Assembly (NCBI GenBank): GCA_964057225.1
Contig: OZ059900.1
Coordinates: 9,496,501-9,560,500, forward strand
Reading direction: 5' to 3'
Length of the DNA stretch: 64,000 nt
DNA from: Auanema rhodensis
Lineage: Eukaryota; Nematoda; Chromadorea; Rhabditida; Rhabditidae
Numbering within the stretch: the first letter of the stretch is position 1; each line of letters opens with the position of its first letter. Of the stretch, positions 47,601-56,400 are shown one piece after another. The notes under the pieces were generated by a model. The model worked only from the letters and a program-made list of their open reading frames with translations. It did not search any database and was not told where the DNA came from. The position numbers were made by a program, and so were the translations under genes.

Positions 47601-50600
47601 ATATGTAGATAATATTCTATTATTTGCTGATAGTATAGATGAAGCTCAACAGAAATGTTCACTTACACAACAATTATTTCAAAATATTTCGATGCATGTT
47701 CGTGAATTCGCATCGAATAAGTCAGAAGCTCTTCAGCACCTTCATAAAGATGATATTCTCTCTGATTGTCCACTAAAAATTCTTGGAGTACCTTATAATG
47801 CTCTAAGTGATTCCCTTTCAATTCGATTCAATATACCGGAACTCTCTACAGTAACCAAACGAAACGCATTACAACAATTACATTCAGTTTATGATCCTTT
47901 GGGCATAACAAATCCATTAATTTTACCCTTGAAGGTTATTCTTAGAGATATTTTTGCACTTAAAACAGAATGGGATGATACTATACCTTCTGAATTATCA
48001 GCCTCTTGGACATCAATAATTAACGAAATTAATTATGCTAAGGTTACTGTACCTCGTGTACTATCACCATCTATTGAAGAAGGTACATTATGGGTCTTTG
48101 CTGACGCTAGTTCAACAGCGTTAGCTGTGTGTGCTTACATACAGACAAACAACAAAATGAGTTCTATTCTAGCAGGTAAAAGCCGCTTATCTCCTAAAAC
48201 ACCAATTACAATTCCACGCATGGAACTCTTAGCTATTCGATTAGCTATGAGACTTTCTCACACAATATTAATGGAATTACCATGTAAGAAACTAAATATT
48301 GTAAGTGATAGCAGCATTGCGTTATCATGGATTTTAACAAATAAGCAATTACCTGACTTCATAGCAAAACAAGTTCAAAATGTACAACATATGACCCGTG
48401 TATTAGAAGAACATTCGATTAATGTTCAATTTTACCATGTTACTACGGATTATAATCCGGCTGACATTGGTTCACGAGGAGCCAATAAATATCAACTTCA
48501 GGAATCTATGTGGCTTCTTGGACCACAGTGGATTCTTAACAGAACCGTTCAAGCTTTAACACCATATGGTTCCTTGCAAGTGATGCATGTTTCACCTGTA
48601 TCATTACTTATAGCTCAAGCTATATCTGTACCCTTGGAACATAACCTAGCTTATCATAACGGTCATTTTGCAACTTTACGTTTGTTAGCCCGTTTGGCTA
48701 AAATTATAAAAATTTGGCATTTAAAAACATTTAAAAATCAAACTGGACATAAATTACGGAATATTTCACAAATATCAACATCATATCCCGTTTTAACAAC
48801 TGATTTGAAGATAATACGTACTATTTTAATTCGACAAGCTCAAGATCATCTCATTATTGATGATTTACGACGACAATATCCTGGTTATCATTTCTATCTT
48901 GATGATAACGAGATAATTCGAGTAAGAAGCCGATTACAAAATTCTTTACTATCCTATGATACAAAAAACCCAATTTATCTTCCTCGCAACTCATTATTCA
49001 CTCAACACATAATTATGGACGCTCATCGCGCATCTTTTCATCAAGGAAAAGAATTTTTGATCACACATCTTCGTCAAACTTATTTTATTGCTCGCGCTGC
49101 AGCAATTATAAAACAAACTTTGAAGAAATGTCATTTATGCAATAAATATCAATCTTTACCATATGGCACTCCTGATATGCCTTCATTGCCTAAAGATAGA
49201 GTGATATTAACTAAACCATTTCTTAACACTGGTTGCGACTTATTTGGACCTATTATGCTTAAAAGTGGACATAAGGTCTATGTATGTCTTTTTACTTGCT
49301 TAACCATACGTGCCATTCATCTTGAAATGGTCTATGATCAAACAGCGACTTCATTTATGAACGCTTTCACTCGTTTCATAGCCCGACGAGGTTTACCAAC
49401 CACAATGCGAAGTGATTGTGGGGGTAATTTTATTCTCGGAGCTCAATTAATTGAGACAATACAAAAATCAGCTGAATTTAATTTCACCCCAGCTGATATT
49501 GTAGTCCATCTAGCCAAAAATAACATAAATTGGCTCTTTAACACACCTAAGTCTCCATGGAAAGGAGGTTCTTGGGAAAGAATGGTGGGAATTACTAAAA
49601 ATGCAATGAAAAAGGCAATACAAAGAAATAAATTAACATTTGATGAATTATTAACTTTAATTGTCAAAATTGAAGCAGTCATTAACACAAGGCCTTTAAC
49701 ACATCCAGATCCAAATAATATAAATCACGTACCTATTCGTCCTGTCGATTTCATTTCGCCTGGTCTTGTTCTTTCCCTACCGGATGATTGTGGTTCTCGA
49801 GTTTATAATAATTCCATTGATATTCCTGTAATACAAAACGTTGAACAAGCATTGGAAACTTTACAACTTACTTCTGATGCAGCTACGATGTTTTGGGATA
49901 AATTTCAAACAGAATATTTGATATATATTCGTGATATATACAAACATTCCCGAAAACAACCTTCAGCAAATGCCAATAAACCTAATATTGGTGAAATTGT
50001 AGTTATACATAACGATAACTTACCTCGTGGTCAATGGAAACTTGGTCGAATCACAGAACTTATAAGTAGTTCTGATGGATTCATTCGTACAGCTAAAGTT
50101 CTCACTCCAGCTGGGAACATCATATCTCGTTCCTTAAATCATCTATATCCACTTGAATTACGAAGTGTTCTACCTGATATGACATCAATTCCTCAATCTA
50201 CTCCTTCCGAAGACACTTCATTGTCTTTGAAGGTAGGATCTGCTTCGGATATGATGAACCTTGATGCTCAACCAATACAGGAATATATTATAAGATCAAA
50301 CTCACCTGTACCTTCAATCCATGAAACGAACAATGCGGTTACATGTCCTGAACCAATAGATATTAATAATCCTCAAAAAATTTACATACCTACGTCCAAA
50401 ATTTCTTCGATACATAATCCGATCCTTGAGGAAGAAGCTGAATTACAATTATGGGGTCCAGGTCATACGCCTGACGATAATCGTAAAAAATTACAAAATA
50501 AAACCATAAGTAAAGCAAAACAAACCATAATTTTGCCTACCATTGACCAAAACGACGTAAAACCATCTACTGAAACAAACGCAAACCGTGTTCGCACCTT

Positions 50601-52599
50601 ACCTTTACGGGATCACATCACCTACGCTTCGCGAAAGAATTTCAAATCAGCAATGACGTCTGCAATTTTAATTTTTACAATAATATCGATATTTTTACCC
50701 GTAGCATCTGCAAATTCTGTAGTATGTGATGAGGCAAAGTTTTTATCCATACATTTGCTTGGAAACCCACATTGTGCTCCTCATCTTGCCATGTGGTCAT
50801 TGTTCTTACCACTTTGTTGTTTATTTGGCATCCTTTGTTGTTGTATACGCATAGGATTCCATCAATATCGATATAATTCCTGGTCTAATACTATTCGTTA
50901 CATATCTTCTTTTTTCACACTTAGACCTCATACTCCGGAACAGAATGATATTGAATTAGGAGTTATTGAACCTCCTCCAACTTCATCTGAGAATATTCCA
51001 CATATAGAACCTAAATTATATCCTCCATTTTGGAAAAGAGGTTCTCGATTATCAATTATCAGTATACTAACGATATTTCTGATTAATAATGCTACTGCTT
51101 GTACCGATCATCACGTTATTCATTCGGTTTCTACACATTGTCTGAATCGTACTCAATGTTATCACCAATATAGTGATCAAATAGTTTTTTCTCCTGGAGT
51201 TAAAGATTTATGCCTGGATATAAAATTTAAAAATCATTCTATTGGTTATATTCAAATTCGAAAATTATATACAAGTTATGAATGTAAGAAAACCACAAAA
51301 TTTTTTACAAAGGCTACTTTGCCTAAACTAACTGTTGATTTTCGATGTGCTCATATGGGATCTTGTGATCAAACTTGTGAAACTATGAATCATCGCTCTC
51401 GTATTTCTGAATTCGAACCATATAATTATCCAACACAATCCAAATGTGTCCGGTCCTCAGCACATATATGGCGTTGTTTGACATTTTGGGAAAACCCTTG
51501 TCTTTTCTACAAATTAGAACATGTACCTACTTCGGACGACATATTTGAAGTATTTAAATGTGAAGATTGGACAACATCTTCAACTTTTGAAATTACAACA
51601 CATATTGTTAAAGATAAAAATATTTATAATATCACAATTCCACCATATTTGAAGATGAATTACTCTTTTTTCAATATGACGATCAATACACAAGACAAAC
51701 CTCCTACTCCACTTCATAATTATTATTTTGTTGCTTCAAACAATCAAATCTTTGCTGTTGAACCACATTTTCCATTTATGGTACAATGTATTTCGAAGGC
51801 AGACACTTCCGACAATTTTTCAAGATGTACAACGGTTATCGATTGTACTTGTAACAAAATCAATAATGATGTTGCTGGCTGTATATGTCCACAACATAAT
51901 TTCACACATTTTTCTCATATTTTACCTCTGTATATGGCCAATACGGAAACAATCTATAAACCCGATACATCCTTAACTTTTCGAACTCAGTCTGATGAAA
52001 CTACAGTTTCAATTGATTCTGAACTTTTATATGACAGTAATACATTTTCCTATGATATACCTTGTCGTCCCTTATTGATCAGTCTCTCCGGATGTTATTC
52101 CTGTGGGCAGGGTGCATCTGCATTGTTTTCTTGTATGTCATCTAAAGAAACATGGATACCGATCGAGTGTTCAAAAGATGTATTCATGATTAAATGTTCA
52201 CCCTTCAATGAAATTACAAATATCAATATTAAAAGAGATAATTCAATTATAAATGAAGTTTGTCATACTAAATGTAATCATGAAAAAATTGATATAATTG
52301 TAACGGGACAATTATATTTTAATTCATCTACTAATGAACCAAATGAAATTCATTCCAATCAGAATTCAGTTATAATACCTGACATAATTCCTTTTTTGAA
52401 ACTTTTTAAAGAACACTGGATGATGTTTTCAATCTGCGTTGTTTTTCTGATCATCATATGTTTTTTGGGATACCTAGGTTGTACTCCAGCCATTTATTTT
52501 TTCTTGATCACAGCTTTCCGTACTATTAAAATCATAATAGATACAACAACCAAGTTTTTCTTTATTCTTAGAAATCTTTGTTTTGATAGAAGATTTTAA
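44686..52599 (+). CDS. BEL/Pao gag-pol-env polyprotein in one frame
   Basis: 2637 aa. Order: DUF1759-type gag (about 1-370) with a coiled-coil N-terminus; zinc knuckles at about 375-388 and 407-428; aspartic protease with DSGS at 555; reverse transcriptase with Asp895 and YVDN at 973-976; RNase H with Asp1140 in VFADAS; integrase with His1447 in the zinc domain and catalytic Asp1518, Asp1577 and Glu1631; then a DUF5641-like end domain (about 1770-1830). From about Met1990 there is an envelope-like part: signal peptide, further hydrophobic segments near 2030 and 2130, a cysteine-rich ectodomain with N-glycosylation sites, a CYSC motif at 2470-2473, and a final membrane segment at about 2579-2600. 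The cysteine pattern recalls phlebovirus-type class II glycoproteins, which are known in some nematode BEL elements. No stop or frameshift separates gag, pol and env. The second Asp of YVDD is Asn. Confidence 0.93.
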   Translation: MASSYVGDIRRSYDFLSVLLKRYANLLDNEPAGVSDSEITYDRIILLQSTLRNHELVLNELSTALDTVNRNIEKFQTVFKDSDKDLRNEMKALYEELEENPNNRQAYNIADEQRLLLLDRISHIKTAIAFVESLLPEKKKEKVIESTGTETTQIYSNLLQLLQTSNHIQRPVTQIPTFDGTPENFKLYWSRFNNMIHQNPQYSILDKVNILLEGLSDKALVVIRGIEPNENNYLLLRKALENAYMRYATDKLQLLRKMKNLSPASDAKSCKQLFDLIQSYDRQITAAGSHIGPEFFFAICAEKFPHYIMSELYRQPDPLDQSMDDIYQHLSSRIYEFSLMDTRKRNSEHDSHNSPNRGKHVDKTFDKSTKKIWTCVFCGKEGHPSYYCRTYDTPQKKREILKNKEVCWLCFSTSHRSRDCSRPKCPKCKNEHNSCLCLNLDRETKSPVKPISSTSMIITESAGQQTPDLTVSQNKNDIISTPTVSQTVPTVQPAFFNHLPVTLIVTEPKNTQLQLLTHTEDTHDIEMSQIVLKTAMTHIFSYTQNKYITVKVVIDSGSMRSFIRSDIAKDLQLPINKVQHRTFFGIGGLSETHECKEVKTIFYTSNGSIIITNMLTKPFIATSLRAPLLDNNDRSFIKRNNITLANPMIDGQAFEPDILIGLDRYKLFVHMNSELELPSTLRMQNTSFGYTLYGEIPYQNHSVTLITINDKPLQHNDMLRYIFEIDSLGINTSEAGIDTTIDYYEDYSKQLTLTNHRIEAPLPLKSNYHQLPDNKGLAFYRFLALFKTLQANPSKLEMYRKIIDDYIDNGIIEEVPFETSNNNHNSDIICHYIPHHGVWNTNKPNKPLRVVFDASAKTKGKLSLNDILYTGKSFVNNIFNILIASRIKPIIITCDIQSAFLQVGLQKQHRDLCRFFWVKDPQGSCNSSNTKVFRFKRIPFGLTASPSILNMSVNWYLSSLNTDLSDEILNTLYVDNILLFADSIDEAQQKCSLTQQLFQNISMHVREFASNKSEALQHLHKDDILSDCPLKILGVPYNALSDSLSIRFNIPELSTVTKRNALQQLHSVYDPLGITNPLILPLKVILRDIFALKTEWDDTIPSELSASWTSIINEINYAKVTVPRVLSPSIEEGTLWVFADASSTALAVCAYIQTNNKMSSILAGKSRLSPKTPITIPRMELLAIRLAMRLSHTILMELPCKKLNIVSDSSIALSWILTNKQLPDFIAKQVQNVQHMTRVLEEHSINVQFYHVTTDYNPADIGSRGANKYQLQESMWLLGPQWILNRTVQALTPYGSLQVMHVSPVSLLIAQAISVPLEHNLAYHNGHFATLRLLARLAKIIKIWHLKTFKNQTGHKLRNISQISTSYPVLTTDLKIIRTILIRQAQDHLIIDDLRRQYPGYHFYLDDNEIIRVRSRLQNSLLSYDTKNPIYLPRNSLFTQHIIMDAHRASFHQGKEFLITHLRQTYFIARAAAIIKQTLKKCHLCNKYQSLPYGTPDMPSLPKDRVILTKPFLNTGCDLFGPIMLKSGHKVYVCLFTCLTIRAIHLEMVYDQTATSFMNAFTRFIARRGLPTTMRSDCGGNFILGAQLIETIQKSAEFNFTPADIVVHLAKNNINWLFNTPKSPWKGGSWERMVGITKNAMKKAIQRNKLTFDELLTLIVKIEAVINTRPLTHPDPNNINHVPIRPVDFISPGLVLSLPDDCGSRVYNNSIDIPVIQNVEQALETLQLTSDAATMFWDKFQTEYLIYIRDIYKHSRKQPSANANKPNIGEIVVIHNDNLPRGQWKLGRITELISSSDGFIRTAKVLTPAGNIISRSLNHLYPLELRSVLPDMTSIPQSTPSEDTSLSLKVGSASDMMNLDAQPIQEYIIRSNSPVPSIHETNNAVTCPEPIDINNPQKIYIPTSKISSIHNPILEEEAELQLWGPGHTPDDNRKKLQNKTISKAKQTIILPTIDQNDVKPSTETNANRVRTLPLRDHITYASRKNFKSAMTSAILIFTIISIFLPVASANSVVCDEAKFLSIHLLGNPHCAPHLAMWSLFLPLCCLFGILCCCIRIGFHQYRYNSWSNTIRYISSFFTLRPHTPEQNDIELGVIEPPPTSSENIPHIEPKLYPPFWKRGSRLSIISILTIFLINNATACTDHHVIHSVSTHCLNRTQCYHQYSDQIVFSPGVKDLCLDIKFKNHSIGYIQIRKLYTSYECKKTTKFFTKATLPKLTVDFRCAHMGSCDQTCETMNHRSRISEFEPYNYPTQSKCVRSSAHIWRCLTFWENPCLFYKLEHVPTSDDIFEVFKCEDWTTSSTFEITTHIVKDKNIYNITIPPYLKMNYSFFNMTINTQDKPPTPLHNYYFVASNNQIFAVEPHFPFMVQCISKADTSDNFSRCTTVIDCTCNKINNDVAGCICPQHNFTHFSHILPLYMANTETIYKPDTSLTFRTQSDETTVSIDSELLYDSNTFSYDIPCRPLLISLSGCYSCGQGASALFSCMSSKETWIPIECSKDVFMIKCSPFNEITNINIKRDNSIINEVCHTKCNHEKIDIIVTGQLYFNSSTNEPNEIHSNQNSVIIPDIIPFLKLFKEHWMMFSICVVFLIIICFLGYLGCTPAIYFFLITAFRTIKIIIDTTTKFFFILRNLCFDRRF
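50653..52599 (+). CDS. Envelope-like glycoprotein region (in frame with pol)
   Basis: Met1990 of the polyprotein follows an acceptor-like TTTCAAATCAG and starts a 20-odd-residue signal peptide ending near VASA. A separate, spliced env mRNA is therefore plausible. About 648 residues. The ectodomain is Cys-rich and has many NXT/NXS sites. It ends with one membrane anchor and a short basic tail. Relation to phlebovirus glycoprotein G2 is inferred from the cysteine motifs only and was not confirmed by search. Confidence 0.65.
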   Translation: MTSAILIFTIISIFLPVASANSVVCDEAKFLSIHLLGNPHCAPHLAMWSLFLPLCCLFGILCCCIRIGFHQYRYNSWSNTIRYISSFFTLRPHTPEQNDIELGVIEPPPTSSENIPHIEPKLYPPFWKRGSRLSIISILTIFLINNATACTDHHVIHSVSTHCLNRTQCYHQYSDQIVFSPGVKDLCLDIKFKNHSIGYIQIRKLYTSYECKKTTKFFTKATLPKLTVDFRCAHMGSCDQTCETMNHRSRISEFEPYNYPTQSKCVRSSAHIWRCLTFWENPCLFYKLEHVPTSDDIFEVFKCEDWTTSSTFEITTHIVKDKNIYNITIPPYLKMNYSFFNMTINTQDKPPTPLHNYYFVASNNQIFAVEPHFPFMVQCISKADTSDNFSRCTTVIDCTCNKINNDVAGCICPQHNFTHFSHILPLYMANTETIYKPDTSLTFRTQSDETTVSIDSELLYDSNTFSYDIPCRPLLISLSGCYSCGQGASALFSCMSSKETWIPIECSKDVFMIKCSPFNEITNINIKRDNSIINEVCHTKCNHEKIDIIVTGQLYFNSSTNEPNEIHSNQNSVIIPDIIPFLKLFKEHWMMFSICVVFLIIICFLGYLGCTPAIYFFLITAFRTIKIIIDTTTKFFFILRNLCFDRRF

Positions 52600-52707
52600 C
52601 ATTGAACTAATTCCGTACTATCCTTAAAAATCTTACTATATAAGCATCATGGGTCATTATGCGACGGACAACGTCGCAAAAGGCCAATGGCTTAGCTGCG
52701 GCGGCAG

Positions 52708-53009
52708 TGTCGCGGTTAGCGATTATTTTTTATTCTTTTTTCTATGTTTTGTTCCATTTCAGTTTTGTTTTTATCGTTTTCCTTTACTTTGTCTATTTCA
52801 GATTGTACTTTTCGACCCGCCTTCCCATATCTTCATCTTTGGGATCGGAAAATACAAGACATACCTCAACTTACTTCAACGGAGTATAGACGATCTATAT
52901 TGTGTTGATATTGTTAACTGTCTCTTTAATAAAGCATTCTACCACTGACTATCTGTTCTATTAATTCTCAGCGGAATACCGACAACCGAATACCTTCGCC
53001 GAAGCGACA
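52708..53009 (+). repeat. 3' LTR of the BEL/Pao element
   Basis: 302 bp, identical by eye to 44101-44402. Confidence 0.95.
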
Positions 53010-53475
53010 CAACTTTTGGCAAAAATAAAACATCGCGTTATGTTCTTTTATTCTTTATGTTCAGTTCTAATGTAATCTTACTTTTAGCTTTGTTTTATTA
53101 TATTATACTTATAGTTATATAGTTAATAAACCTTTTTATCTCTCTTACTCTTTGATTTCTTATTTCACAGTAAATCACACTTCATACATTCTTAATACAG
53201 TTCCATACTCCTTCATTCTCTCTTAGTCTCCCCCTCTTAGGTTCTGTTATAATTACTATGAAACGCTAACTAAATTATATAAACTGTAATTATATGGATT
53301 GCGAATTCAAATGCTATTTTTATGAAGAAAAAAAAACTTATTTAACACTACTTCACTTCTAATCAATGCATTTTTTATAAGAGCTAATAAGTAATGAAGA
53401 AACTTTTAACCATATTTCGATATAAAATTTATTAATTATTTTCTTATTACAGTTGTGTGATAGAATGTAAACAAA
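53010..53475. other. Spacer right of the BEL/Pao element
   Basis: The first ~50 bases continue the 5S/U2 spacer interrupted by the insertion. The rest is AT- and CT-rich. AATAAA on the minus strand at 53433-53428 probably ends the repeat-protein transcript. Confidence 0.5.
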
Positions 53476-56400
53476 CTAGTAGTACTCAGAAACACATATA
53501 ACACGGCTATCTATGAAATCTGAATGTTGAACAACATTTTTACCAAACCATTCTTTCTTATTGTTTTTCCTATAAAACGAAATGAAATAAAACAATCGTA
53601 TGGTTAATCGACTTTGTAAAAACTTACGATTTCAGGCATTGCAAGTGATAAATTAATTTTAAGCCATTGCTCGAATTATTCGTGGTTGACTTCGTCGAAG
53701 TACTGCTCGAAGAAGTCTCAGTTGACTTTTTCGTTGGCGGAGTTTTCGTTGATGGGGCCTTGGTTGATGGAGCTTTTGTAGACTTCATGGTAGTACTCAT
53801 GTTAGGATCTTTAGTCGACTTCGGCGTTGACGGAGCCTGGGTTGAGGGAGCCTTTGTGGATTTCTTGGTCGTACTCATGTTAGGATCCTTAGTAGACTTC
53901 GGCGTTGACGGAGCCTTGGTTGATGGAGTCTTTGTGGATTTCTTGGTAGTACTCATGTTAGGATCTTTAGTTGACTTCGGCGTTGACGGAGCCTTGGTTG
54001 ATGGAGCCTTTGTGGATTTCTTGGTAGTACTCATGTTAGAATCTTTAGTAGACTTCTTCGTTGGTGAAGTCTTTGTCGATGGAGTCTTTGTGTATTTCTT
54101 GGTCGTACTCATGTTAGGATCTTTAGTAGACTTCTTCGTTGGTGAAGTCTTCGTCGATGGAGTCTTTGTGGATTTCTTGGTCGTACTCATGTTAGAATCT
54201 TTAGTATACTTCTTCGTTGGTGAAGTCTTCGTCGATGGAGTCTTTGTGGATTTCTTGGTCGTACTCATGTTAGCATCTTTAGTAGACTTCTTCGTTGGTG
54301 AAGTCTTCGTCGATGGAGTCTTTGTGGATTTCTTGGTCGTACTCATGTTAGGATCTTTAGTAGACTTCTTCGTTGGTGAAGTCTTCGTCGATGGAGTCTT
54401 TGTGGATTTCTTGGTCGTACTCATGTTAGGATCCTTAGTATACTTCTTCGTTGGTGAAGTCTTCGTCGATAGAGTCTTTGTGGAATTCTTGGTAGTACTC
54501 ATGTTAGGATCCTTAGTAGACTTCGGCGTTGACGGAGCCTTGGTTGATGGAGTCTTTGTGGATTTCTTGGTAGTACTCATGTTAGGATCTTTAGTTGACT
54601 TCGGCGTTGACGGAGCCTTGGTTGATGGAGTCTTTGTGTATTTCTTGGTAGTACTCATGTTAGGATCCTTAGTATACTTCTTCGTTGATGAAGTCTTCGT
54701 CGATGGAGTCTTTGTGGATTTCTTGGTCGTACTCAGGTTAGGATCCTTAGTATACTTCTTCGTTGGTGAAGTCTTCGTCGATGGAGTCTTTGTGGATTTC
54801 TTGGTAGTACTCATGTTAGGATCTTTAGTTGACTTCGGCGTTGACGGAGCCTTGGTTGATGAAGCCTTTGTCGACTTCATGGTCGTACTCATGTTAGGAT
54901 CCTTAGTAGACTTCGGCGTTGACGGAGCCTTGGTTGATGGAGCCTTTGTAGACTTCATGGTAGTACTCATGTTAGGATCTTTAGTTGACTTCGGCGTTGA
55001 CGGAGCCTTGGTTGATGGAGCCTTTGTAGACTTCATGGTAGTACTCATGTTAGGATCTTTAGTTGACTTCGGCGTTGACGGAGCCTTGGTTGATGGAGCC
55101 TTTGTAGACTTCATGGTAGTACTCATGTTAGGATCTTTTGTTGACTTCGGCGTTGACGGAGCCTTGGTTGATGGAGCCTTTGTGGATTTCTTGGTCGTAC
55201 TCATGTTAGGATCCTTAGTATACTTCTTCGTTGGTGAAGTCTTCGTCGATAGAGTCTTTGTGGATTTCTTGGTAGTACTCATGTTAGGATCCTTAGTAGA
55301 CTTCTTCGTTGGTGAAGTCTTCGTCGATGGAGTCTTTGTGTATTTCTTGGTCGTACTCATGTTAGGATCCTTAGTATACTTCTTCGTTGGTGAAGTCTTC
55401 GTCGATAGAGTCTTTGTGGATTTCTTGGTAGTACTCATGTTAGGATCCTTAGTAGACTTCGGCGTTGGTGAAGTCTTCGTCGATGGAGTCTTTGTGGATT
55501 TCTTGGTCGTACTCATGTTAGGATCCTTAGTATACTTCTTCGTTGGTGAAGTCTTCGTCGATAGAGTCTTTGTGGATTTCTTGGTAGTACTCATGTTAGG
55601 ATCCTTAGTAGACTTCTTCGTTGGTGAAGTCTTCGTCGATGGAGTCTTTGTGTATTTCTTGGTAGTACTCATGTTAGGATCCTTAGTATACTTCTTCGTT
55701 GGTGAAGTCTTCGTCGATGGAGTCTTTGTGTATTTCTTGGTAGTACTCATGTTAGGATCCTTAGTATACTTCTTCGTTGGTGAAGTCTTCGTCGATGGAG
55801 TCTTTGTGGATTTCTTGGTAGTACTCATGTTAGGATCCTTAGTAGACTTCTTCGTTGGTGAAGTCTTCGTCGATGGAGTCTTTGTGTATTTCTTGGTCGT
55901 ACTCATGTTAGGATCCTTAGTATACTTCTTCGTTCGTGAAGTCTTCGTCGATGGAGTCTTTGTGTATTTCTTGGTAGTACTCATGTTAGGATCCTTAGTA
56001 TACTTCTTCGTTGGTGAAGTCTTCGTCGATGGAGTCTTTGTGGATTTCTTGGTAGTACTCATGTTAGGATCCTTAGTAGACTTCTTCGTTGGTGAAGTCT
56101 TCGTCGATGGAGTCTTTGTGTATTTCTTGGTCGTACTCATGTTAGGATCCTTAGTATACTTCTTCGTTCGTGAAGTCTTCGTCGATGGAGTCTTTGTGTA
56201 TTTCTTGGTAGTACTCATGTTAGGATCCTTAGTATACTTCTTCGTTGGTGAAGTCTTCGTCGATGCAGCCTTTGTAGACTTCATGGTAGTACTCATGTTA
56301 GGATCTTTAGTTGACTTCGGCGTTGACGGAGCCTTGGTTGATGGAGCCTTTGTCGACTTCATGGTAGTACTCATGTTAGGATCCTTAGTTGACTTCGGCG

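Larger units (their letters stand above)
44101..53009 (+). mobile_element. Full-length BEL/Pao LTR retroelement with envelope-like region
   Basis: 8.9 kb, LTR to LTR. Both LTRs are 302 bp and identical by eye, and the flanking target duplication is CAACT (44096-44100 and 53010-53014). The 5-bp duplication, the DUF1759-type gag and the domain order are those of BEL/Pao elements. The coding region is one intact frame. Intact coding sequence and identical LTRs indicate a very recent insertion. An empty paralogous site is present in the window at about 42655-42700. Confidence 0.95.
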
